A model generated the notes under the pieces. That model was not told the origin of the DNA. It saw only the letters and a list, made by a program, of their open reading frames with translations, and ran no database searches. 12,299 nucleotides of DNA from JAFAHS01 sp046728175 (lineage in GTDB: Bacteria; Desulfobacterota; Binatia; Binatales; Binataceae), in contig JBKPEA010000112.1 in assembly GCA_046728175.1 (NCBI GenBank), forward strand, positions 1-12,299, read 5' to 3'. Of the stretch, positions 6,617-12,299 are shown one piece after another (positions within the stretch are counted from its first letter, which is position 1; each line of letters opens with the position of its first letter). Made by a program: the position numbers and the translations under genes.

Positions 6617-7396
6617 CTAGACCGCGCTGGGTGATTCAGCAGGTCCACTCCGATCGCCGCCCCCACCACCGACGGGACCGCCGTCGTCCTGGCCCTTCTG
6701 CCGTTCCTCGGCAAGCTGCCTGCCCTCCAGCACCGCATCCGCAATCGCCGCGGTGAACAGCTTGATCGCCCGAATCGCGTCATCGTTGCCTGGAATGCGA
6801 TACGAAATGAGGTCGGGATCACAGTTGGTGTCGACCACCGCCGCGACCGGAATTCCGAGCCGGTTTGCTTCGGCCACGGCGATATCTTCCTTCTTGGTGT
6901 CGATCACCCACAACGCGTCCGGAAGCTTGCGCATGTTCTTGATACCGGCCAGGGTCGCCATCAGCTTGCCATGCTCGCGCTCGTTCTCGCTCATTTCCTT
7001 CTTGGTGAGCGCGCGGATCATTTCCGGATCGGCCATGATCTCCTCAAGCTTCTTGAGCCGCTCGATCGAAGCGCGGATGGTCTGGAAGTTGGTGAGCATG
7101 CCGCCCAGCCACCGGTTGTTCACGTAAAACATCCCGCAGCGTTCGGCTTCCTCTTTCACGATATCCTGGGCCTGCTTCTTGGTACCGACCAGCATGATGG
7201 TTCCGCCCTGCGCGGCCAGGTCGCGCACGAAGTCGTAGGTGTCGCGGAACATCTTTACCGTCTGCTGAAGGTCGATAATGTAAATTCCGTTGCGCGCGCC
7301 GAAGATGTACTGCTTCATCTTCGGATTCCAGCGGCTCGTCTGGTGGCCGAAATGGACCCCCGCCTCCAAGAGCTGCTTCATGCTGATTTCGGTCAT
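6617..7396 (-). CDS. rpsB: 30S ribosomal protein S2
   Basis: S2 sits on the 30S solvent side and is needed for S1 binding and initiation. The 259 residues compare with 241 in E. coli. Clear family stretches are MKQLLEAGVHFGHQTSRWNP, IYIIDLQQTVKM, FYVNNRWLGGMLTNF, LPDALWVIDTKKEDIAVAEA, and IPVAAVVDTNCDPDLISYRI followed by GNDDAIRAIKLF. The last 35 or so residues form a low-complexity tail rich in Gly, Asp, Glu and Gln with a GGGGG run, longer than usual and likely disordered. The ATG at 7396 has AGAGG about 11 nt upstream, rather far. It is followed by tsf, as almost everywhere, and is preceded by rho, which is a less usual neighbour. Confidence 0.97.
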   Translation of the reverse strand: MTEISMKQLLEAGVHFGHQTSRWNPKMKQYIFGARNGIYIIDLQQTVKMFRDTYDFVRDLAAQGGTIMLVGTKKQAQDIVKEEAERCGMFYVNNRWLGGMLTNFQTIRASIERLKKLEEIMADPEMIRALTKKEMSENEREHGKLMATLAGIKNMRKLPDALWVIDTKKEDIAVAEANRLGIPVAAVVDTNCDPDLISYRIPGNDDAIRAIKLFTAAIADAVLEGRQLAEERQKGQDDGGPVGGGGGDRSGPAESPSAV

Positions 7397-7436
7397 GTAA
7401 TTGGCAACCTCTTATAACGGCTTTGGTTAATCGTGC

Positions 7437-7442
7437 ATTATT
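7437..7442 (-). promoter_or_regulatory. Possible -10 element for rpsB
   Basis: AATAAT on the minus strand (five of six to TATAAT) lies 40 nt before the rpsB ATG, inside TGCTAATAATGC. The best upstream hexamer (TTGGAC) is a poor -35 and overlaps a GC-rich hairpin. rpsB-tsf often has its own promoter, so this is plausible but weak. Confidence 0.25.
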
Positions 7443-7454
7443 AGCAGGACGCCT

Positions 7455-7475
7455 CGCGCGGGTCCAAACCGCGCG
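7455..7475 (-). other. GC-rich hairpin between rho and rpsB
   Basis: CGCGCGG and CCGCGCG (7 bp, perfect) flank a 7-nt loop, starting 16 nt after the rho stop on the transcribed strand. No T-run follows, so it is not a standard intrinsic terminator. It might protect the rho 3' end or form part of the rpsB leader, where S2 autoregulation is known in other bacteria. Confidence 0.35.
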
Positions 7476-7491
7476 CGGCCGGCTTAGCAGA

Positions 7492-8856
7492 TCAGGCGTT
7501 CATCGATTCCAGGAATTCCTCGTTGGTCTTGGTGCCTTGCATCTTGTCGATGAGAAATTCCATCGCTTCGACCGCGTTAAGCTGCGACAGGAGCTTGCGG
7601 AGGATCCAGACCCGGTTGAGGGTGCTGCGCGGGAGCAGCAGCTCTTCCTTGCGGGTGGTCGAGCGCTGAATGTCGATGGTCGGGAAGATCCGTTTCTCCA
7701 GCAGACGGCGGTCCAGCGACACTTGCTGGTTACCGGTGCCCTTGAATTCTTCGAAGATCACCTCGTCCATCCGGCTGCCGGTATCGACCAGCGCGGTCGC
7801 GATGATGGTGAGGCTGCCGCCGTCCTCGGTGTTGCGCGCAGCGCCGAAAAACTTCTTGGGCTTGTGCAGTGCGTTGGAGTCCACGCCACCGGAGAGAATT
7901 TTTCCGGAAGGCGGGACCACCGTGTTGTAGGCGCGCGCCAGTCGCGTGATCGAATCGAGAAGAATCACGACATCGCGCCCATGTTCGACCAGGCGCCGCG
8001 CCTTCTCGATAACCATCTCTGCCACCTGCACGTGCCGAGTCGCAGGCTCATCGAAAGTGGAGCTCACCACCTCGCCCTGCACCGAGCGTAACATGTCGGT
8101 CACTTCCTCGGGCCGCTCGTCGACCAACAGCACGATCAGCACGATCTCCGGATGGTTATGTGAAATCGCCTTAGCGATCGCCTGCAGCATCATCGTCTTG
8201 CCGGTAAACGGCGCCGCCACCACCAATCCGCGCTGGCCTTTGCCAATCGGCGCGACCAGGTCGATGATGCGGGTGGTCAGGTCTTCGTGATCGTATTCGA
8301 TCTTGATGCGCTCCTGCGGATAGAGCGGCGTCAGGTTGTCGAACAGGATCTTGTCGCGCGCTTTTTCCGGGTCCTCGAAGTTGATCGATTCGACCTTGAG
8401 CAATGCGAAATACCGCTCGCCCTCCTTGGGCGGCCGGATCAGGCCGGAGACGATATCTCCCGTGCGCAGGTTGAATTTACGGATCTGGCTGGGTGAGATG
8501 TAGATATCGTCTGGCCCGGGCAGGTAGTTGTAGTCGGGTGCACGCAGGAAGCCGAACCCGTCGGGCAGGATTTCCAGCACCCCTTCACCGAGGATCGAGC
8601 CGTTGCGTGCGGCCTGCGCCTGCAGGATCGCAAAGATCATCTCCTGCTTGCGCAGGTTGGTGGCATTGTCGACGCTGAAATCCCGCGCCAACTGCGCCAA
8701 TTCGGTGATCTTAGATCCCTTGAGAGCTTTCAGGTTCAGATCGCCCTGATCGTTGATCACGATGAGCGGCTGAGTCTGAACGGTTTGAACCTGACGCGGC
8801 GGTGCCACCTCGAGATGATCGTGGCTTTCGCGCGCGGCGCCTCTGCCTTTAGCCAT
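7492..8856 (-). CDS. rho: Transcription termination factor Rho
   Basis: Rho is the hexameric RNA-dependent ATPase/helicase that ends transcription at unstructured C-rich RNA. The ATG at 8856 is preferred over an upstream TTG at 8871 because GGGGA and AAGG lie just before it. The 454 residues have a short charged N-terminus, a Rho N-terminal helical domain (about 40-85), an RNA-binding cold-shock-like domain (ILPDGFGFLRAPDYNYL through RPPKEGERYFALLKV), and a RecA-like motor with VLLVDERPEEVTDM, the Q-loop VVPPSGKILSGGVDSNAL and the R-loop region ATALVDTGSRMDEV. The Walker A loop reads VAAPFTGKTMM: Phe217 stands where E. coli has Lys181, while the main Lys (220) and Thr (221) are kept. The gene has its own promoter-like leader and lies 95 bp before rpsB. 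Confidence 0.97.
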   Translation of the reverse strand: MAKGRGAARESHDHLEVAPPRQVQTVQTQPLIVINDQGDLNLKALKGSKITELAQLARDFSVDNATNLRKQEMIFAILQAQAARNGSILGEGVLEILPDGFGFLRAPDYNYLPGPDDIYISPSQIRKFNLRTGDIVSGLIRPPKEGERYFALLKVESINFEDPEKARDKILFDNLTPLYPQERIKIEYDHEDLTTRIIDLVAPIGKGQRGLVVAAPFTGKTMMLQAIAKAISHNHPEIVLIVLLVDERPEEVTDMLRSVQGEVVSSTFDEPATRHVQVAEMVIEKARRLVEHGRDVVILLDSITRLARAYNTVVPPSGKILSGGVDSNALHKPKKFFGAARNTEDGGSLTIIATALVDTGSRMDEVIFEEFKGTGNQQVSLDRRLLEKRIFPTIDIQRSTTRKEELLLPRSTLNRVWILRKLLSQLNAVEAMEFLIDKMQGTKTNEEFLESMNA

Positions 8857-8880
8857 GTGCCTTCCCCGCAAACTAAAATC

Positions 8881-9078
8881 TCACTTTATTCTACGATCTC
8901 TGCCGCGCGGATAAGGTCCGTGCCGCAGGTTAGCGACGTTTTTGCGAACCGGAGTCCGCAAACAGGAAATCTCTATACAGTCACTTGCCCCAAGCGGTCG
9001 GGATTCGAACGAAAACGCCTTGAGTTCGGAATAGCGGGCCGCTCGAGGACGGGGAACAATCTCCCTCAACCCCGCCAC
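8881..9078 (-). CDS. Possible 65-codon leader ORF upstream of rho
   Basis: A GTG-initiated 65-codon frame starts about 22 nt after the predicted transcription start, with AAGGA four nt before the GTG, and ends 24 nt before the rho ATG. The product begins MAGLREIVPRPRAARYSELK and is Arg-rich (about one residue in six), with no recognised domain. E. coli rho also has a short leader peptide gene and is attenuated by Rho itself, which makes a leader role conceivable. The frame could equally be open by chance in GC-rich DNA. Nothing outside position and the Shine-Dalgarno match supports it as a real gene. Confidence 0.25.
   Translation of the reverse strand: MAGLREIVPRPRAARYSELKAFSFESRPLGASDCIEISCLRTPVRKNVANLRHGPYPRGRDRRIK
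8900..8928 (-). other. Imperfect hairpin in the rho leader
   Basis: Two 12-nt arms (CTGCGGCACGGA and TCCGCGCGGCAG on the transcribed strand) pair at 10 of 12 positions around the loop CCTTA, ending 43 nt before the rho ATG. No T-run follows directly. It is the strongest local structure in the leader and could act in attenuation or translation control. Confidence 0.4.
8941..8962 (-). other. 6-bp hairpin in the rho leader
   Basis: TTTGCG and CGCAAA form a perfect 6-bp stem with a 10-nt loop, 12 nt upstream of the larger leader hairpin. There is no T-run. Seen directly; role unknown. Confidence 0.3.
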
Positions 9079-9107
9079 AGCGTCCTTGGTGTGGAAGCTA
9101 ACTGAAA

Positions 9108-9136
9108 ACCGTAACCGAGCCGCTGAGTTCTGTCAA
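9108..9136 (-). promoter_or_regulatory. Probable sigma70 promoter of rho
   Basis: On the minus strand a perfect -35 TTGACA (9136-9131) is followed after exactly 17 bases by TACGGT (9113-9108), a three-of-six match to TATAAT. Transcription would start near 9100, giving a rho leader of about 240 nt. It lies just downstream of the probable rluD terminator, which fits a new transcription unit. The -10 is weak, so it may need activation or be mis-assigned. Confidence 0.5.
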
Positions 9137-9166
9137 CGGGAGTTTAAGCAGCCGCGATGGTCGAGG

Positions 9167-9190
9167 AAAAAAAAGCCGCAGGGGTCCGGC
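9167..9190 (-). terminator. Probable intrinsic terminator after rluD
   Basis: On the transcribed strand GCCG and CGGC form a short stem around an 8-nt loop (9175-9190), followed immediately by eight T residues (9174-9167). The stem is only 4 bp, but the T8 is striking in this GC-rich sequence. It lies 145 bp after the rluD stop and 30 bp before the rho -35, so it would separate the leu-rluD unit from rho. Confidence 0.5.
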
Positions 9191-9256
9191 GCCAGCAATC
9201 GAAGCGCGATACCTTAGCATGCCTTTGCAATTCAGGAGACGCCACTCAAGGAGGTC

Positions 9257-9319
9257 AAAACCGCCTTTTCTTCTTAAGCCGCACGAGCAACGCGAGTCGG
9301 ATGAGTCGCAGGCGGTTTT
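9257..9319. repeat. 10-bp perfect inverted repeat between rluD and rho
   Basis: AAAACCGCCT (9257-9266) and AGGCGGTTTT (9310-9319) are perfect reverse complements, 43 nt apart. The A tract on one side and T tract on the other give it the look of a symmetrical, bidirectional terminator just after the rluD stop, but the loop is long and the T-run is only four. It may work with the T8 terminator further on. Confidence 0.45.
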
Positions 9320-9335
9320 CCTTGCTCGACACGGG

Positions 9336-10337
9336 TTACTTCCGATCGATCCACTCGCGGAGCACCTCACTGGTCACCGGAATTCCACGAGCAGACAAGA
9401 ACTGCTTGAAGTCCTCCGGCAATGGCGCCACGAAGTCCAGCCTTTTACCCGATCGTGGATGTGCGATCGAGAGGGCAAGCCCGTGCAGGGCCTGGCGTCT
9501 GAACCCGGGTGCCACGCTATCCGTGCCCCGTCCGTACAGTTGGTCGCCGAGACAGGGATGGCCCATCGATGCCAGATGCACACGAATCTGATGCGTCCTG
9601 CCCGTCTCCGGCCGCACCCGCACCAGGGTTGTTCCGCGGTCGTCGCGCGCCGTGCTCGTAAAGCGCGCTAAGGTGGTGACGTGAGTCACCGCATCGCGCG
9701 GGGTGCGGGATACGATGGACATCCGCTTGCGCTCAGTGGGATGACGTCCGATCGCTCGCGTGAGCGTCGTCTGCTCGCGCGCGACCACGCCGTGCACAAT
9801 CGCGAGATAGGTTTTTCGCACCGCCCGATCCTTGAACTGCCGTGCCAGCGCCGTTCGCGCGAACGGCGTTCGCGCCACTATCAGCACGCCCGAAGTTTCG
9901 CGGTCGAGGCGATGAACGATGCCAGGGCGCAACACCCCGTCGGGCTCGGCCATCCGGGCCAACTCGGGAAAACGCGCAAGCAAGGCATCCACCAGGGTCG
10001 CATCGGGGTGACCAGGCGCGGGGTGCACCGTCATTCCTGCGGCTTTGTTAACCACTATGAATTCCGGGTCCTCGGCGAGCACTTCGATCGCGGGTGCGTC
10101 GGCGGCCGACCGCGCCGCCAATGGTGGAGCGGGAGATGCGATTTCGATGCGGTCGCCGAGGCGGACTCCGCTCGATGCTCTGGTGGCAAGCCCGTTGACT
10201 GTCACCAGCCCTGCCTTGATCATTCGCGCCACCTGCGACCGTGAATATTCAGGCGCGAGGTGCGCCGACACGAACACATCGAGCCGCATGCCGGTGCAGC
10301 TACTGTCGGCTGTGATGGTGGCCGCCGCCGAGCTCAT
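9336..10337 (-). CDS. rluD: RluA/RluD-family 23S rRNA pseudouridine synthase
   Basis: This family isomerises uridine to pseudouridine in RNA; RluD modifies helix 69 of 23S rRNA. The 333 residues (E. coli RluD 326) show an N-terminal S4 RNA-binding domain (about 17-75, with RLDVFVSAHL and SRSQVARMIKAGLVTVNG), then the catalytic domain with VVNKAAGMTVHPAPGH and GIVHRLDRETSGVLIVA, where Asp145 is the catalytic residue, and RPETGRTHQIRVHLASMGHP. The S4 domain and length favour RluD over RluA, but RluC cannot be excluded. The ATG at 10337 lies 64 bp after leuD with a weak ribosome-binding site; an extended -10-like TGGTAAAAT lies just upstream. It probably ends its transcription unit at 9167-9190. 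Confidence 0.92.
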   Translation of the reverse strand: MSSAAATITADSSCTGMRLDVFVSAHLAPEYSRSQVARMIKAGLVTVNGLATRASSGVRLGDRIEIASPAPPLAARSAADAPAIEVLAEDPEFIVVNKAAGMTVHPAPGHPDATLVDALLARFPELARMAEPDGVLRPGIVHRLDRETSGVLIVARTPFARTALARQFKDRAVRKTYLAIVHGVVAREQTTLTRAIGRHPTERKRMSIVSRTPRDAVTHVTTLARFTSTARDDRGTTLVRVRPETGRTHQIRVHLASMGHPCLGDQLYGRGTDSVAPGFRRQALHGLALSIAHPRSGKRLDFVAPLPEDFKQFLSARGIPVTSEVLREWIDRK

Positions 10338-10401
10338 GGCACCAGATTATTTTACCACCCGGTCACCGAGGCATCAGCGCTTACCCGCTGCCTTGACTCA
10401 T

Positions 10402-11004
10402 TCAGGGACGATAGGAAATCGGATGCCCGGCTTCGAAGCGGGCAATTTCCTTTTCGTGGACCAGCGTCAAGGCAATATCGTCGAGGCCCTCGAGCAAGCA
10501 TTTTTTCTGAAAGGGCTCGATCTCGAATTTCGCCGACCAGTCGAAATCGTCGGTGACGGTCTCGCCTTCGAGATCGATCTGCAAATGGTAACCTTGGTAT
10601 TTCGCGATCGCGCGCAGCAGCGCTTCGACCCGGTCGGGCTTCAGCACGACGGGCAAAAGCCCATTCTTCATGCTGTTGTTGCGGAAAATATCGGCGAACG
10701 AGGGCGCGATGACCGCTTTGATGCCGAAGTCCATCAGCGCCCACACCGCGTGCTCGCGGGAACTTCCCGAACCGAAGTTGTGCCGCGCGACCAGCACCGA
10801 GCCACTCGCATAGCGCGGCTGGTTAAGAACGAAGTCAGGATTGGGGGAGCCGTCGGGATTGAACCGCCAATCGAAGAACAGACCCTTCCCCAGTCCGCTG
10901 CGCACAACCGCCTTGAGAAACTGCTTGGGAATGATCTGGTCGGTATCAACATTGGCGCGATCCAGCGGTACCGCCAAGCCGGTAAAGCTTTTAAAAGGTT
11001 GCAT
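10402..11004 (-). CDS. leuD: 3-isopropylmalate dehydratase small subunit
   Basis: LeuD pairs with LeuC to isomerise 2-isopropylmalate to 3-isopropylmalate in leucine synthesis. The ATG at 11004 is chosen because GGAG lies 6 nt upstream and the protein then begins MQPFKSFTGLAVPLDRANVD as in the family; the 200 residues match E. coli (201). Other markers are VDTDQIIPKQFLK, LVARHNFGSGSSREHAVWAL, IAPSFADIFRNNSMKNGLLP and the C-terminal DIALTLVHEKEIARFEA. The frame stays open upstream to 11145, overlapping leuC, but that stretch looks like non-conserved spacer. leuC lies 100 bp upstream. Confidence 0.97.
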   Translation of the reverse strand: MQPFKSFTGLAVPLDRANVDTDQIIPKQFLKAVVRSGLGKGLFFDWRFNPDGSPNPDFVLNQPRYASGSVLVARHNFGSGSSREHAVWALMDFGIKAVIAPSFADIFRNNSMKNGLLPVVLKPDRVEALLRAIAKYQGYHLQIDLEGETVTDDFDWSAKFEIEPFQKKCLLEGLDDIALTLVHEKEIARFEAGHPISYRP

Positions 11005-11024
11005 CAGCTTCTCCACAGGGGCCG

Positions 11025-11039
11025 CTCCCGCCGCGGGAG
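11025..11039 (-). other. Hairpin just before the leuD ribosome-binding site
   Basis: CTCCCG and CGGGAG form a perfect 6-bp stem with a 3-nt loop, about 20 nt before the leuD ATG, in the 100-bp leuC-leuD gap. No T-run follows, so it is not a terminator. It may tune leuD translation or leuC mRNA stability. Confidence 0.3.
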
Positions 11040-11104
11040 AAGCCGGATAGGGTTGTGGTCGCTTGGTATTTTTCGGCGCGACCGAGCAGCTGCTGGCGGC
11101 GTTC

Positions 11105-12299
11105 TCACTTCGCCCACTCGCGAATATCCACGAAATGTCCGGCAATTGCCGCCGCGGCCGCCATTTGCGGGCTTACCAGGTGCGTCCGGCCGCCCTTGCC
11201 CTGGCGGCCCTCGAAATTCCGGTTCGAGGTGCTCGCGCATCGCTCGCCGGGCTTGAGTATGTCGGGATTCATGCCTAGGCACATCGAGCATCCCGCCTCG
11301 CGCCATTCAAAGCCCGCCTCGCGAAAGATCCGATCGAGTCCTTCCTTTTCGGCTTCGGCTTTGACCTGCTGAGATCCGGGAACCACCATCGCGCTCACGG
11401 TGCGCGCGACCTTTTTGCCCTTGACGATTCCGGCCGCCGCACGCAAATCGCTGAGCCGGGAATTGGTACACGAGCCGATAAACACGCGGTCGATGCGGAT
11501 TTCCTCGATCGGCGTGCCCCCGCGAAGCCCCATATATTCGAGCGCGCGTTCCACGGTCACGCGCTCGGTGGCATCCGCAAAAGCATCCGGCCTGGGAACC
11601 CGACCAGTTACCTCGGTGACCATTCCCGGGTTGGTCCCCCAGGTCACCTGCGGCACGAAACTGGAAGCCGGGAAACTGATGGTGCGATCGAACTTTGCGC
11701 CTTCGTCGGTGTGCATGGTGAGCCAGCGCTTCGCCAGAGCATCGAACCCGGCACCCTGCGGCACGTGGCGGCGGCCGCGCAAATATTCCACGGTCTTCGA
11801 ATCGGCGGCGATCATTCCCGCGCGCGCGCCCGCCTCGATGGACATATTGCAGACCGTCATGCGCTCTTCGATCGACAACGCCTCGAACGTGTCGCCGCGA
11901 TACTCGACTACACATCCGGTGGCGCCGTCAGTGCCCAGGCGCCCGATAATCCCCAGAATCAGGTCCTTCGCGGTCACTCCGGTCCCCACCTTGCCATTGA
12001 CTCTGATCTCGAAGGTTTTTGGTTTCGCTTGCCACAGGCACTGGGTTGCAAGCACATGCTCGACCTCGCTGGTGCCGATTCCGAATGCGAGCGCACCCAG
12101 GGCGCCGTGCGTCGAGGTGTGGCTGTCGCCGCACACGATAGTGAGACCGGGCTGCGAAACTCCCAGCTCGGGCCCGATGACGTGCACGATGCCCTGCTCG
12201 CGCGAGCCCAAATCGAAGAGCGTGATGCCGAAGTCCCGGCAATTCTTGCGCATCATCTCGACCTGGAGCCGGGAATCCGGGTCGGCGATGGGCTTTAGC
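11105..12299 (-). CDS. leuC: 3-isopropylmalate dehydratase large subunit, 5' end cut by window edge
   Basis: LeuC is the aconitase-like, 4Fe-4S subunit of isopropylmalate isomerase. About 397 codons are visible (E. coli LeuC has 466), so roughly the first 70-80 residues lie outside. The frame enters as LKPIADPDSRLQVEMMRKNC with no start needed. Clear motifs are GIVHVIGPELG, VCGDSHTSTHGALGALAFG, TSEVEHVLATQ, the first cluster Cys in IGSCTNSRLSDL and the other two in CSMCLGMNPD, then NRNFEGRQGKGGRTHLVSPQ near the C-terminus. All three cluster cysteines are present. It is followed by leuD. Confidence 0.97.
   Translation of the reverse strand, partial: LKPIADPDSRLQVEMMRKNCRDFGITLFDLGSREQGIVHVIGPELGVSQPGLTIVCGDSHTSTHGALGALAFGIGTSEVEHVLATQCLWQAKPKTFEIRVNGKVGTGVTAKDLILGIIGRLGTDGATGCVVEYRGDTFEALSIEERMTVCNMSIEAGARAGMIAADSKTVEYLRGRRHVPQGAGFDALAKRWLTMHTDEGAKFDRTISFPASSFVPQVTWGTNPGMVTEVTGRVPRPDAFADATERVTVERALEYMGLRGGTPIEEIRIDRVFIGSCTNSRLSDLRAAAGIVKGKKVARTVSAMVVPGSQQVKAEAEKEGLDRIFREAGFEWREAGCSMCLGMNPDILKPGERCASTSNRNFEGRQGKGGRTHLVSPQMAAAAAIAGHFVDIREWAK

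Noticed and set aside
5871..6620. 249-codon plus-strand frame opposite tsf
   Set aside because: tsf on the other strand is firmly identified; this frame shows no family features.
8991..9020. tRNA T-loop-like TTCGAATCC on the minus strand in the rho leader
   Set aside because: The flanking bases do not form a T-stem, and no acceptor or anticodon stem is present at the right distances.
11005..11145. 47-residue N-terminal extension of LeuD
   Set aside because: It overlaps leuC, looks non-conserved, and the start at 11004 has a well-placed GGAG.
10045..11256. 403-codon open frame on the plus strand opposite leuC, leuD and rluD
   Set aside because: It is antisense to clear leuD and to parts of rluD and leuC, has low-complexity Arg-rich composition and no recognisable motif; typical of GC-rich shadow frames.
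1..12299. CRISPR, mobile element, phage or defence system
   Set aside because: No repeat-spacer pattern, transposase, integrase or defence-type gene is visible; the window is filled by core genes.

Overview
This is a GC-rich bacterial chromosomal window in which every convincing gene lies on the minus strand. Read in the direction of transcription (right to left), the order is leuC (5' end outside the window), leuD, an rluD-type pseudouridine synthase, rho, rpsB, tsf, pyrH, frr, uppS, cdsA, rseP, tsaB, a DUF465/YdcH-like small protein gene, and ilvN (3' end outside the window). I see no rRNA, tRNA, CRISPR array, insertion sequence, prophage or toxin-antitoxin gene. The content is core housekeeping. 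The rpsB-tsf-pyrH-frr-uppS-cdsA-rseP order is a widely conserved bacterial cluster. Together with the neighbouring leucine and isoleucine/valine genes and the short EF-Ts, it suggests a Gram-negative, loosely deltaproteobacterial lineage (Desulfobacterota, Binatia or similar). That placement is inference from gene content; no species can be named from the window.

Region 1 (about 9336-12299) holds leuC and leuD, the two subunits of isopropylmalate isomerase in leucine biosynthesis, followed by an RluD-like 23S rRNA pseudouridine synthase. Region 2 (8857-9335) is the only gene-poor stretch. It holds a 10-bp inverted repeat, a small hairpin plus T8 that looks like the rluD terminator, a sigma70-like promoter with a 17-base spacer, and a leader of about 240 nt before rho with two hairpins and a possible 65-codon ORF. 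Region 3 (about 3692-8856) carries rho, ribosomal protein S2, EF-Ts, UMP kinase, ribosome recycling factor and undecaprenyl diphosphate synthase. Region 4 (1-3506) carries CDP-diglyceride synthase, the site-2 protease RseP, TsaB (tRNA t6A synthesis), DUF465 and the acetolactate synthase small subunit.

Functionally, the central block couples translation (S2, EF-Ts, RRF), transcription termination (Rho), nucleotide supply (PyrH) and envelope lipid synthesis and quality control (UppS, CdsA, RseP). The flanks serve branched-chain amino acid synthesis (LeuCD, IlvN) and RNA modification (RluD-like, TsaB).

I did not find an undescribed system. The points most worth a second look are residue-level and architectural. 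RseP has an insert of about 110 residues between its first two membrane segments. The Rho P-loop has Phe where E. coli has Lys181. The CdsA signature has Cys in place of its last Asp. The rho leader looks like an attenuator. dxr is missing between cdsA and rseP, and ilvN has no ilvB just upstream. Several starts were moved to internal codons on ribosome-binding-site and family grounds (rseP, cdsA, pyrH, tsf, rho, leuD).
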